Part shown: piece by piece, positions 24,589-32,526 of the stretch
Layout: each line of letters begins with the position of its first letter
How positions within the stretch are numbered: the stretch's first letter is position 1
NCBI GenBank assembly: GCA_027317185.1
Contig: DAHVFB010000002.1
Coordinates: 22,672 to 86,671, forward strand
DNA from: Deltaproteobacteria bacterium
GTDB lineage: Bacteria; Desulfobacterota; Binatia; Binatales; Binataceae
Direction: 5' to 3'
Length of the DNA stretch: 64,000 nucleotides
Position numbers and translations under genes: made by a program
The notes under the pieces: model-generated
What the model was told of the DNA's origin: nothing
What the model saw: only the letters and a program-made list of their open reading frames with translations
Databases searched by the model: none

Positions 24589-25476
24589 ATGGTAACTTTG
24601 CAGTTGATCGACGGAGGCCGCTGTCCGATGGCTGACCACGCCCCGCGCCTGCGCGCACGCCTGGATCATATCGCGATCAATTCGCCGGAGCCTGAGCGGA
24701 TGGCCGAGTTCTACCGGCTCGCGATGGACCTGCGGCTCGAGCGGTTGAGCAACAATCTATGGTTGTGCGAAGCCCCGCGCCGCCGGCTTTTGATCGTTAA
24801 GGGCGAGGCCAAAACCCTCGCGTTCGGAGCCTATGCGGTCGATGAGCCGGACTTACTGGCAGCGGTTCGTAAACGCGTGGTTGACAGTGGTGCGAAGCTT
24901 GAGCGATCGGAAAGTTCGCTGCTGACCGGCGATAGCTTGATGGTGAAAGATCCGGATGGCAATCGGATAGCATTCGGGATGCCGGTCCCGGAAAAATCTT
25001 CCGATACTCCCGCGCTGCCGGCCCGGCTTCAGCATCTGGTATTTGGCAGCGACGAAGTAAGCCGCATCGCCGACTTTTATGAACGGGTTCTGGGCTTCAC
25101 GGTCAGTGACCGCGTGTTCGACAAAACCGGCAAGCTGACCAATTGCTTCTTCCGCGCCGATCGCGGCGACCATCATATACTGGCGATTTTTCCGTCCGAT
25201 CAAAAAAAGCTTGACCATCATTGTTATGAGTCGATCGATTGGGGTTCGATTCGCGACTGGGCCGATCAATTATCCAGCCGTGGGGTTTCCATCGCCTGGG
25301 GACCGGGCCGCCATGGTCCAGGGGCCAACCTGTTTATCATGGTCCGCGATCCGGACGGCAACTGGGTCGAGATTTCCGCCGAGCTGGAACAGGTCGAGGC
25401 CGAGCATCCGGCCGGCGTATGGGAACATGGTCCGCTGGTGGCTAATCGATGGGGCCAGCCGCGCCTGACTGTGTGA
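24589..25476 (+). CDS. Two-domain VOC-family extradiol dioxygenase (catechol 2,3-dioxygenase-like)
   Basis: 295 aa with two glyoxalase/bleomycin-resistance (VOC) domains: residues about 24-130 (LDHIAINSPEPERMAEFYR) and about 145-280. The C-terminal domain keeps the iron ligands of extradiol enzymes: His in LQHLVFGSDEV, His in KKLDHHCYESID, and Glu in DGNWVEISAELE. The N-terminal domain keeps the fold but lacks all ligands, as usual for two-domain catechol dioxygenases. It should open a catecholic ring next to a hydroxyl, producing the substrate for the hydrolase gene upstream. The ATG at 24628 (MADHAPR) is a possible alternative start. Confidence 0.9.
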   Translation: MVTLQLIDGGRCPMADHAPRLRARLDHIAINSPEPERMAEFYRLAMDLRLERLSNNLWLCEAPRRRLLIVKGEAKTLAFGAYAVDEPDLLAAVRKRVVDSGAKLERSESSLLTGDSLMVKDPDGNRIAFGMPVPEKSSDTPALPARLQHLVFGSDEVSRIADFYERVLGFTVSDRVFDKTGKLTNCFFRADRGDHHILAIFPSDQKKLDHHCYESIDWGSIRDWADQLSSRGVSIAWGPGRHGPGANLFIMVRDPDGNWVEISAELEQVEAEHPAGVWEHGPLVANRWGQPRLTV

Positions 25477-25552
25477 GCGGCAAAGAACTGCTGGCTCGGT
25501 GAGTCAACCTGTTCTTAGCTGGTTTTCTGGATCGAATCAGGGAGTAACGATT

Positions 25553-25756
25553 ATGAAGATCAGAGTCGTGGTTCATGAAGCAGAAGAGGGAGGTTACTGG
25601 GCCGAGGTTCCGTCAATAATTGGCTGCGCGACCGAGGGAGCAACCTTCGAGGAGCTGCTCAAGAATCTCTACGAAGCTATCGAGGGCTGCTTGTCAGTCG
25701 ATATCAGCGTGCCAAAGGCCACCGGGAAGGATCGAGTCGTCGAGATCATCGTGTGA
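25553..25756 (+). CDS. hicB: HicB-family antitoxin
   Basis: 67 aa from the ATG at 25553, chosen because AGGGAG lies 8 bases upstream and the HicB fold starts there (MKIRVVVHEAEEGGYWAEVPSIIGCATEGATFEELLKNLYEAIEGCL). The partial RNase-H-like fold of HicB is complete; there is no C-terminal DNA-binding domain, so it is the short type. It neutralises HicA and may regulate the pair. The stop overlaps the hicA GTG by 4 bp. The order antitoxin-first is the less common one. The pair sits between the VOC dioxygenase and bicupin genes. Confidence 0.93.
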   Translation: MKIRVVVHEAEEGGYWAEVPSIIGCATEGATFEELLKNLYEAIEGCLSVDISVPKATGKDRVVEIIV

Positions 25757-25962
25757 AGCAGCTTTCCGGCAAGGCATTCATCAGCATCGTGGAACGCCGG
25801 GGATGGATGCTGCTGCGTGTACATGGTAGCCATCACATCTATGGTAAGCCTGGCAGCATAGTGCGGCTTTCGATCCCGATACATGGAAATCAACCGCTGA
25901 AGCGGGGACTGCTCGCATATTTGATGAAGGCCGCGGATCTCAAGGAGGGTGATTTGGAATAG
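25753..25962 (+). CDS. hicA: HicA-family mRNA interferase toxin
   Basis: 69 aa, GTG start overlapping hicB by 4 bp. dsRBD-like HicA fold: KQLSGKAFISIVERRGWMLLRVHGSHHIYGKPG, with the active-site His in GSHH, then RLSIPIHGNQPLKRGLLAYLMKAADL, the usual VPxH-x4-L-x3-GTLxxIL pattern with small changes. HicA cuts mRNAs when free of HicB. The length and catalytic residues suggest an active toxin. Confidence 0.93.
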   Translation: MKQLSGKAFISIVERRGWMLLRVHGSHHIYGKPGSIVRLSIPIHGNQPLKRGLLAYLMKAADLKEGDLE

Positions 25963-26049
25963 AGGCCAGCCGCGCCTGACCTTCTGAGTTGCCAGCTCGA
26001 GATTCTGAGAAAATCCGATCCAGGGTTGAGTAGCCTTTAGGAGCTAACC

Positions 26050-27153
26050 ATGAACGATGAATTAAAAGCCGGATTCGAGGATCGCACCGGGCAGGCGACG
26101 CCAGGTGTGAACCTGTGGCCGTCGATCGTAATCCCGAAAGAGGACATCGATGCGCAAATTGAGCGCCTCGCCAGTCTGCCGCCGCCGATCAATGGACGGC
26201 GTCGCGCGCTCGTGGTCCATCCGATGGCCGACAGCGGGCGCGGACTGGCCCCCGGAATCCAGGTTTCGATCGACGTTCTAAAACCGGGCGAGCGCACCCG
26301 TCCGATTCGCCACAACTCATCGCAGGTGAACTTCTGCATCGGCGGCGCCGGACGGTCGCTAATCGGTGGCAAGCAGATCGTATTTTCGCAGTACGATGTA
26401 TGGAATACGCCGTCGATGGCGATCTATCAGCATTTCAACGACACCAACGGTCTCCAGGTGCGGCTCACCTACAGCAACGCGGCGCTGCTCGAGAAAATGA
26501 ACGTCCACTATATCGAAGATGATCCGCCATCCGGGCCGGCCGCGCATTCCGAAGCTGCCGAAGTCGCGGACCCCAACGATCCTTCGCGCGTGAATCCATT
26601 TGGGACCTTCCGAATCTCGGATGATGGCGCATACCTGATGCCATACGAGAAGCTGATTAACCCCGACGTGATCGAATCGAAAGCGCTGCACTGGCCATGG
26701 AAAATCGTCAAGGAGCATCTCGATAAACTTACGGCTCTGGGTTCCTCATACGTGGGACGGCGTTTGTATCTGCTTTATAATCCGGTTTCGGGCCGCACCA
26801 ACGGCACCACGCACAATTTTTTCGCGACCATGACGGTGCGTCCGCCGAACATCGTGGACCGGCCGCATCGGCACGCCGCCGCCGCGATCAACTACTACTT
26901 CTCCGGCAGCGGACGGAGCACGGTCGAGGGCAAAATTTACCGATGGAAGGCGGGCGACCTGATGCTATCGGCGCCGGGACTGGCGGTGCATAACCATGCT
27001 TCTAACGATGAGCCGGTTTACGAGCTGACCATCCAGGACAGCCCGTTGAATATCGCGATGGACTCCTTGCTCTGGCAGGAGAGCCTGAAGGGTCCGATAA
27101 CGCTGCTGGGATCGCATACCGGATTCCAGACCAATCGCGCCAAGGCAGCATGA
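26050..27153 (+). CDS. Bicupin dioxygenase-like protein (gentisate 1,2-dioxygenase family relative)
   Basis: 367 aa with GGAG 8 bases upstream of ATG. Two cupin domains: the N-terminal one around RPIRHNSSQVNFCIGGAGRSLIGGKQIVFSQYDVWNTPSM, with partial ligands, and the C-terminal one with DRPHRHAAAAINYYFSGSGRSTVEGKIYRWKAGDLMLSAPGLAVHNHASN, which carries the H-x-H and distal H expected for iron in gentisate or 1-hydroxy-2-naphthoate dioxygenases. Members open the ring of a para- or salicylate-type compound between the carboxyl and hydroxyl groups. It precedes the Pht5-like decarboxylase by 42 bp, so co-transcription is likely. Non-catalytic bicupins exist, so the reaction is not certain. Confidence 0.85.
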   Translation: MNDELKAGFEDRTGQATPGVNLWPSIVIPKEDIDAQIERLASLPPPINGRRRALVVHPMADSGRGLAPGIQVSIDVLKPGERTRPIRHNSSQVNFCIGGAGRSLIGGKQIVFSQYDVWNTPSMAIYQHFNDTNGLQVRLTYSNAALLEKMNVHYIEDDPPSGPAAHSEAAEVADPNDPSRVNPFGTFRISDDGAYLMPYEKLINPDVIESKALHWPWKIVKEHLDKLTALGSSYVGRRLYLLYNPVSGRTNGTTHNFFATMTVRPPNIVDRPHRHAAAAINYYFSGSGRSTVEGKIYRWKAGDLMLSAPGLAVHNHASNDEPVYELTIQDSPLNIAMDSLLWQESLKGPITLLGSHTGFQTNRAKAA

Positions 27154-27195
27154 ATGCCTAAACCCGCGATATCTACATGATGAGAGAGTAAGAAA

Positions 27196-28188
27196 ATGGG
27201 CAATATCCAGCTAAGCGTGGGCATTGGCGATTACTACCATGTCCGTCCGCTGTTCGATGGCTCGGTGCAGGTCGAGGGCGTGGATCTGATTCACGTCGCC
27301 ACCGGAACCGAGGAAATTTTCTGGCGGTTCGGTAAATATCGCGAATGGGATGTTTCCGAAATGTCGTTCGCAAACTACAGCGCGCAACGCTCGCGCGACG
27401 ACAGCGTGATGGTCGCGATACCGGTGTTTCCGTCGCGGGTGTTCCGCCATTCCTCGATCTACGTGCGCAAGTCGAGCGGCATTTCCAAGCCGAAGGATCT
27501 CGCCGGTAAAAAGGTCGGGGTGCCCGAATGGGCGCAGACCGCCGGTGTGTATGCGCGCGGCGAACTGGTGCATCAGGAAGGCCTGCGCCTGCAGGATATC
27601 GAATGGATTCAGTCGGGCGTCAACGAGCCTGCCCGTCAGGAGAAATTCACCTACCAGCTTCCCCCGGGATTACACGTCACGCCGCGGCATGAACGATCGC
27701 TCAACGATCTGCTGGTCGAGGGACAGATCGACGCGATCATCACGGCGCGGACGCCGCTCTGCTTCGATCAGGGCAATCCCGAGGTGGTTCGGCTGTGGCC
27801 CGATTATGATCAGACCGAGGAAGAATACGGGCTGAAGACGGGAATCTTTCCGATCATGCATCTGATCGCGATCCGCGGCGAAGTTTATCGCCAGTATCCA
27901 TGGGTCGCGATGAACCTGTTCAAAGCCTTCGACGCCGCCAAAAAACTTGCGGTCGAGCGGCTGTTTCAGTTCACCATTTCGTGGCTGCCGATGGCGTGGC
28001 TGCCGCGCGCCGCGGAACGCACGCAACGGCTGTTCCAGGGCCATGAGTATTGGCCCTATGGAATCGAGCCGAACCGCATCACGATCGAAGCTTTTCAGCA
28101 ATATCTCCATGAACAGGCGATCACCACCCGGCGATTGACGCCCGAGGAACTGTTCGCCAAAGAAACTCAAACGTTCGCGCGCATCTGA
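27196..28188 (+). CDS. 4,5-dihydroxyphthalate decarboxylase (Pht5)-like, periplasmic-binding-fold protein
   Basis: 330 aa with no signal peptide. It has the type-2 periplasmic-binding fold in a cytosolic setting: VGIGDYYHVRPLFDGSVQVEGVDLIHV, DVSEMSFANYSAQRSRDD, IPVFPSRVFRHSSIYVRKSSGISKPKDLAGKKVGVPEWAQTAGVYARG, and LNDLLVEGQIDAIITARTP. This is the pattern of Pht5-like proteins, annotated as 4,5-dihydroxyphthalate decarboxylase, which remove a carboxyl group from an aromatic diacid. Linked to the bicupin dioxygenase upstream and the SDR downstream (30 bp). ABC-transporter binding proteins share the fold, but the missing signal peptide speaks against that role here. Confidence 0.83.
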   Translation: MGNIQLSVGIGDYYHVRPLFDGSVQVEGVDLIHVATGTEEIFWRFGKYREWDVSEMSFANYSAQRSRDDSVMVAIPVFPSRVFRHSSIYVRKSSGISKPKDLAGKKVGVPEWAQTAGVYARGELVHQEGLRLQDIEWIQSGVNEPARQEKFTYQLPPGLHVTPRHERSLNDLLVEGQIDAIITARTPLCFDQGNPEVVRLWPDYDQTEEEYGLKTGIFPIMHLIAIRGEVYRQYPWVAMNLFKAFDAAKKLAVERLFQFTISWLPMAWLPRAAERTQRLFQGHEYWPYGIEPNRITIEAFQQYLHEQAITTRRLTPEELFAKETQTFARI

Positions 28189-28218
28189 CCGTCGGTCCAG
28201 TCAGGAGGAGGTTCAGGA

Positions 28219-28980
28219 ATGAGAATCGATAAAAAAGTGGCGTTAATCACCGGTGCGGGATCGGGAATCGGACGGGCAACCGCGAAATTGTTTGCCGAAA
28301 ATGGCGCGACGGTCGCGCTTGCCGATCTCAATGCTGAGGGCGGACGCGAAACCGAGCGGATGGTAACCGCGGCCGGCGGCAAGGCGCTTTTCGTTCAGAC
28401 CGACGTAACCAAAGTGTCGGAAGCGAAACGGCTGGTGGACGCCGCCGTAGAGAAATTCGGACGCCTCGACATTCTGGTGAATGCGGCCGGCGTGTTTCTG
28501 TTCAAAGCGATCGCCGAGTGTACCGAGCAGGATTGGGACCACGTACTTGGCGTCGATCTCAAGGCGGTGTTCTTCGCTTCCAAATTCGCGGTCGCCGCGA
28601 TGGAACAATCCGGCGGTGGTACGATCGTGAATATCTCGTCCGGATGCGGTCTGATTGGGATTCCGGAAAACACCATCTATACGGCGGCCAAAGGCGGCGT
28701 GATTGCGATGACGCGCGCCTTCGCGGTGGACTGCGCGCCGAAGAAAATTCGCGTCAATTGCATCTGCCCCGGCGTGATCGATACTCCGATGAGCCGCGGC
28801 GCCTTCAAATCGCTACCGGATCCCGAGATGGCGGCCAAGGCCAACATGGCGCACACGCCGATGGGCCGTTTCGGCGAGCCGGAGGAGATGGCCAACACGA
28901 TCCTGTTCCTCGCCAGCGAGCAGTCGTCGTACTTCACCGGCGGAATTCTCGCCCCCGACGGCGGCTTCAGCGCCTGCTGA
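28219..28980 (+). CDS. Short-chain dehydrogenase/reductase (SDR)
   Basis: 253 aa with AGGAGGAGG 8 bases upstream. Classical SDR: cofactor motif TGAGSGIG, DLN after beta-2 (a NAD-preferring Asp), NAAGVF, catalytic Ser in NISSGCGLIG and Y-x3-K in YTAAKGG. The last part, CPGVIDTPMSRGAF and FLASEQSSYFTGGILAPDGGFSAC, is standard for the family. It probably oxidises a cis-dihydrodiol, alcohol or hydroxyl group in the pathway with the two genes before it. It is the last gene of the plus-strand run before a strong hairpin at 29020-29049. Confidence 0.93.
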   Translation: MRIDKKVALITGAGSGIGRATAKLFAENGATVALADLNAEGGRETERMVTAAGGKALFVQTDVTKVSEAKRLVDAAVEKFGRLDILVNAAGVFLFKAIAECTEQDWDHVLGVDLKAVFFASKFAVAAMEQSGGGTIVNISSGCGLIGIPENTIYTAAKGGVIAMTRAFAVDCAPKKIRVNCICPGVIDTPMSRGAFKSLPDPEMAAKANMAHTPMGRFGEPEEMANTILFLASEQSSYFTGGILAPDGGFSAC

Positions 28981-29019
28981 CGCGATAACGATACCGGTCT
29001 GGTGAAATGGATATGAGAA

Positions 29020-29049
29020 GGGCCCCGGAACGGTCGAGTTCCGGGGCCC
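29020..29049. terminator. Bidirectional terminator hairpin between convergent genes
   Basis: GGGCCCCGGAAC, loop GGTCGA, GTTCCGGGGCCC: a 12-bp perfect GC-rich stem between the SDR stop (28980) and the amidohydrolase stop (29079). T runs are weak on both sides (CATAGTTT and, on the other strand, CTTCTCATAT), so termination could be partly Rho-dependent. The position between two converging genes suggests it serves both. Confidence 0.7.
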
Positions 29050-29078
29050 CATAGTTTAACGATCAGGGATTGTGCGAA

Positions 29079-30167
29079 TCAGTTCAGACCGTAGAAGCGG
29101 CGCGAATTATCGTACAAAATCCCGCGCTTGTCGCTCTCCGTGAGCTCCGACGATTCCAGCACCTCGTCGATCTCATGCTTGCACAATTTGGCATCGACCT
29201 CATGCGGGAAATCCGATGAGAACAGGAAAGGCTCGCTGCCGAGCGTCTTGACCGCATGCGCCAGGTCGGGCTCGTCGCCTTCCACCCCGACGTAGATCCT
29301 GCCGTCGTGAATCAGCTTGCGCACATAAGCGCGAAAGTCGCCGTCTTTGGAAACCTTAACCAGCCGATGATCGGGATCGAATGGCGTATGGATCTTGAAC
29401 GATCCTTCGGCGCGCTCGATCGCGGTCAGAAACCAGCCGACTCCCGCTTCGAGGTAGGCAACCTTGAGACCCCCAAAGCGATCGAAAATCCCGTTGTAAA
29501 CCATGCTCACCAGCGCCCGCATCATGCCCATCGGATGGCCCAGCGCGTGATAGGCGGCGAACACATTAAGGTCGTCGAGGCCCATCTGATCGTGACATCC
29601 GCCGTGAAATGCGACACAGGCGCCGAGCTTGTCGGCCTCGGCATACAGCGGCCAGTAATCCTGCGAACCCGGATGGGCCTTGATGCCGTTGCTCGGCAGC
29701 ATCACGCCGCACATCCCGAGGTCTTTCACCGCGCGCCGCAGCTCCTTCACCGCGCCGTCCATGTCGCGCATCGGAACCAGGCCCATTCCCTTCAAACGGG
29801 AACTCTTGCGCAAATAGGCGTCCTGGAGCCAATCGTTATAGCCGCGCACGGCGGCGTTGGCGAAATAAGCGTCGGTGATCTTGCCGCAGGCGAGCCCGGC
29901 CGTAGGGTACAGGACCGAGTACTCGATCCCGGTATCCTCAAGGAACTGCACCCACTCCTCGGGCCCGACCCGTTTCACGCTCGCCCGCGTCATCATCTCT
30001 TCGATAAAGCCATTATCGATAAAAGCGGTATGGAAGTGATCAAGCGGCGGAAAAGTTCCAGTCAGCCGCGCATAGCGTTTGTACGGCTCGGGAATATAGT
30101 CGGCGATCGCCGCATTGTCCTCGAATACGTGTCCGTCCCCATCAATAACTTTCATGTTTGCGGTCAT
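29079..30167 (-). CDS. Amidohydrolase-2 family TIM-barrel hydrolase/decarboxylase
   Basis: 362 aa with GGGAG 6 bases upstream of the ATG. The metal-binding pattern of the ACMSD/gamma-resorcylate-decarboxylase-type amidohydrolase group is visible: KVIDGDGHVFED at the N-terminus (D-G-H in place of D-x-H, with Glu after), CVAFHGGCHDQMG for the second His, and SSDFPHEVD near the C-terminus for the catalytic Asp. Members decarboxylate or hydrolyse aromatic ring products. In this region a role in the lower part of an aromatic pathway is plausible; the substrate cannot be set from sequence. Confidence 0.88.
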   Translation of the reverse strand: MTANMKVIDGDGHVFEDNAAIADYIPEPYKRYARLTGTFPPLDHFHTAFIDNGFIEEMMTRASVKRVGPEEWVQFLEDTGIEYSVLYPTAGLACGKITDAYFANAAVRGYNDWLQDAYLRKSSRLKGMGLVPMRDMDGAVKELRRAVKDLGMCGVMLPSNGIKAHPGSQDYWPLYAEADKLGACVAFHGGCHDQMGLDDLNVFAAYHALGHPMGMMRALVSMVYNGIFDRFGGLKVAYLEAGVGWFLTAIERAEGSFKIHTPFDPDHRLVKVSKDGDFRAYVRKLIHDGRIYVGVEGDEPDLAHAVKTLGSEPFLFSSDFPHEVDAKLCKHEIDEVLESSELTESDKRGILYDNSRRFYGLN

Positions 30168-30246
30168 GAGACGCTCCCATTCCTTGATGCCCCATCAACT
30201 AGCACATTCGAGTTTGCGCCGTACAGCCGCCGATACGGAATCCGGC

Positions 30247-31629
30247 TTAACTGTTCGGCGGCACCGGCACAGCCGGTTGTAGCCATTTGGACAGGAAATA
30301 CCAGGGCAGGCCAAAGGCGACCACCGCCAGACTGGTAAGGGCTTCCTCGGGACGGGTAAAAAGTACATACAGTACGATCCACGACAGGACCGCGACGTAT
30401 GCCGCCGGCAACCAGGGATGGCCGGGAATGCGAAATGGCCGCGTCATCCCGGGCCGGCGCACCCGCATCACGATCAATGAGGTAACGCTTAACCCCGAAA
30501 AGATGATAACTGCGAACCCGGTATACAGCACCACTTTTTCGAACGCACCAAAGAACAGAATGAGAACGCTCGACCAGATGGCCTGTAACACCATCGCACG
30601 TGCGGGCGTGCCGAAAAACGGATTGATGGAAGCAATTCCTGACGGAAATACCCGATCGCGCGCCATCGCGAAGTACACCCGCGGCCCCGCGACCACCATC
30701 GCACTGGCCGAGTTCAGTATCGCCAGCGCCAGCACCGCCGTGATTCCTACCGCGGCGGCCGGCCCAAACAATTTTACCGAGGCTTTTTCCGCGACGGCCA
30801 GCACCCCGCTCATGGCGGGAATCGGCAACGCGTAAAGGTACAGCAGGTTCATGCCGGCATATAGAAAGATCACGACTGCGATGCCGATCAGCAGGGCGCG
30901 CGGAAGGTTTCGCTGCGGATCGCGAATCTCCTCGGCGACGTATGCGGCGGAGTTCCATCCGCTGTAGGCATAAAGCACGAAAATCAGGGAGACGGCGGCG
31001 TTGCCGTGCGCCCGGCCATGCGAACCGAAGTTGGCGAAATTGCCATGCCCCGAAAGGAACCCACCTACGATTAGCGCGACGATCGCAGCGATGGTGCCGA
31101 CAGTCAGTATCCGTTGCAGCACACCACCCGCGCGCAGGCCAGAGATATGCACCGCGGTGAGCACAGCGAGCACCGCGATCGCGATGAGCTTGCCGCCGAT
31201 TCCACTGGCATCGGGGATCGCGGTCAAATGATGCATATAGCCGATCAGGGCGAGCGCAGCGGCGGCAATCGCACCGCTAAAGCCGACGAAAAACGAGGTC
31301 CACCCGCTCAGGTAGGACACCAGCGGACCGAAGGCCTCGCGCAGATAAACATATTCACCGCCGGCCTCGGGCATCGCGGCGCTGAGCTCGCTGTAGGACA
31401 GCGCGCCAATTGATTCGATCAGGCCGCCGGCGATCCACAGGCCGATCAGCCACCACGGCGATCCGATATCGCGCGCGATAAACCCGGAGGTGGTGAAGAT
31501 GCCGCTGCCGATCGTGTTCGCGACCACCAGCGCCACTGCGACGTCGAGACCGATTGTACGGCGCAGTGGCGCGCGGCCGGGCCGCGCGCCACCTGCTCCT
31601 GCTTCCGAAGCGGCAGCCGGTATCGCCAC
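30247..31629 (-). CDS. APC-superfamily amino-acid permease
   Basis: 460 aa from a GTG. About 12 transmembrane helices with APC signatures: NTIGSGIFTTSGFIARDIG in helix 1, GLIESIGALSYSELSAAMPEAGGEYVYLREAFGPLVSYLSGW, and VLYAYSGWNSAAYVAEEIRDPQRNLPRALL in helix 6. It resembles LAT/cationic-type permeases and should take up an amino acid or related compound with protons or by exchange. The GTG lies 9 bases after the stop of the propeller gene and inside an 11-bp hairpin (31625-31654), with no clear ribosome site, so translation may be coupled to or gated by the upstream gene. Confidence 0.92.
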   Translation of the reverse strand: MAIPAAASEAGAGGARPGRAPLRRTIGLDVAVALVVANTIGSGIFTTSGFIARDIGSPWWLIGLWIAGGLIESIGALSYSELSAAMPEAGGEYVYLREAFGPLVSYLSGWTSFFVGFSGAIAAAALALIGYMHHLTAIPDASGIGGKLIAIAVLAVLTAVHISGLRAGGVLQRILTVGTIAAIVALIVGGFLSGHGNFANFGSHGRAHGNAAVSLIFVLYAYSGWNSAAYVAEEIRDPQRNLPRALLIGIAVVIFLYAGMNLLYLYALPIPAMSGVLAVAEKASVKLFGPAAAVGITAVLALAILNSASAMVVAGPRVYFAMARDRVFPSGIASINPFFGTPARAMVLQAIWSSVLILFFGAFEKVVLYTGFAVIIFSGLSVTSLIVMRVRRPGMTRPFRIPGHPWLPAAYVAVLSWIVLYVLFTRPEEALTSLAVVAFGLPWYFLSKWLQPAVPVPPNS

Positions 31630-31654
31630 GATTTTACGCTAGAAAAATCGTGGC
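31625..31654. repeat. Inverted repeat spanning propeller stop and permease start
   Basis: GCCACGATTTT, loop ACGCTAGA, AAAATCGTGGC: an 11-bp perfect stem. On the minus strand it holds the TAG of the propeller ORF in its loop and the GTG of the permease gene in its far arm. No T run follows. It may shut off permease translation unless ribosomes from the upstream gene unfold it. Confidence 0.55.
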
Positions 31655-32490
31655 ACCAGGAAGGAATAAATGCCGTTGCGCACGCTGTCCGTAGTGAAAA
31701 TTTCTCCATGCGCCGGATCGATCGCGATACCACTGGGATGGATCAGATCGGTACCCGCGCCTCGAATGATCGCACGCGGCGCGATGTCGCCATTGTCACC
31801 GATGTTCCAGACGCCCACGAAGCCGAGCGGTCCGATCCATGGCAGTGGCGGCCCCTTGCAATCCTTCGCCGGTGCGAACCCACCGGGATCGTAGGGCGGA
31901 AGATATTTGATGTTGGTGGCAATCGCGTAAATTTTGCCATCGTAGACCTGGACGTGCCACACCCCCACGATTCCGGTGGTCGGACCCGCGATCACGTCGC
32001 GCGGCGCAACGTTTCCGTTGTCCGTACGGTTGAACACGAACAGTCCGCCGTTATGATGCCAGGTGTTTCGGCCGAGCAGGCTGCCGACCACGGCCAGATT
32101 GCGATCCGTGTCGATCGCAACTCCCGCCGTATACCACAGTCCTGTCTTCGACCCCATGATGATGCGTTTGGGCGCAATGTTGCCGTTGCCGTCGAGCGGA
32201 AACACCAGTAGGGCATCGGTCCGCGAGTCGGCGACCCACAGTTCATTATTCTTAAGGTCCACCGCAGGCTGATATGGCCCGTGAAGCTGGGTCTTGGGTC
32301 CCTGGATCACCCGAATCGGCGCAGCTTCGCCGGACGCATCGCCCCGGAAAAAGGTGATCGAACTGGCCAGCGGTTCGGTGGAGATGATTACATCGTGCGC
32401 CGGATCGTAGACGATTCCATGCGCGACGCGTGTAAGCTTGGTCTTCTGTCCTTCGATTATCCGTTCCGGCTCGCTATTTCCACTTGCCAT
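31639..32490 (-). CDS. C-terminal part of a secreted beta-propeller protein (downstream of an in-frame TGA)
   Basis: 283 aa if started at the internal ATG 32490. It has no signal peptide and no ribosome site in front of the ATG (CCAGG directly adjacent). The repeats (D-G-N-x-A-P-x-R-x-I-x-G-x-x-T-x-L ... V-A-V-D-x-x-x-x-x-L-W-V-A) are the same as in ORF 32524-33813, and the two ORFs are in the same frame. Codons between the TGA and the ATG (VSDPRIAAFAR) continue the propeller repeat, so this looks like the second half of a single 725-codon protein. Either the gene is broken by a nonsense change, or the TGA is read through. As an independent gene it would be cytosolic, which is odd for this family. 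Confidence 0.55.
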   Translation of the reverse strand: MASGNSEPERIIEGQKTKLTRVAHGIVYDPAHDVIISTEPLASSITFFRGDASGEAAPIRVIQGPKTQLHGPYQPAVDLKNNELWVADSRTDALLVFPLDGNGNIAPKRIIMGSKTGLWYTAGVAIDTDRNLAVVGSLLGRNTWHHNGGLFVFNRTDNGNVAPRDVIAGPTTGIVGVWHVQVYDGKIYAIATNIKYLPPYDPGGFAPAKDCKGPPLPWIGPLGFVGVWNIGDNGDIAPRAIIRGAGTDLIHPSGIAIDPAHGEIFTTDSVRNGIYSFLVPRFF

Positions 32491-32523
32491 CCTGGCAAAT
32501 GCCGCAATACGCGGATCGCTTAC

Positions 32524-32526
32524 TCA
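32524..32526 (-). other. In-frame TGA inside the propeller repeat
   Basis: The codons around the stop are GTC-CCG-AAC-TGA-GTA-AGC-GAT. The repeat motif continues on both sides in the same frame, so a single base change (for example TGG or CGA to TGA) would explain it. Translational recoding is the alternative; I saw no clear SECIS-like structure by eye. Confidence 0.6.

Noticed and set aside
30164-30958. Minus ORF of 264 aa overlapping the permease
   Set aside because: Same-strand alternative frame of the APC permease; Arg/Ser-rich and without hydrophobic helices.
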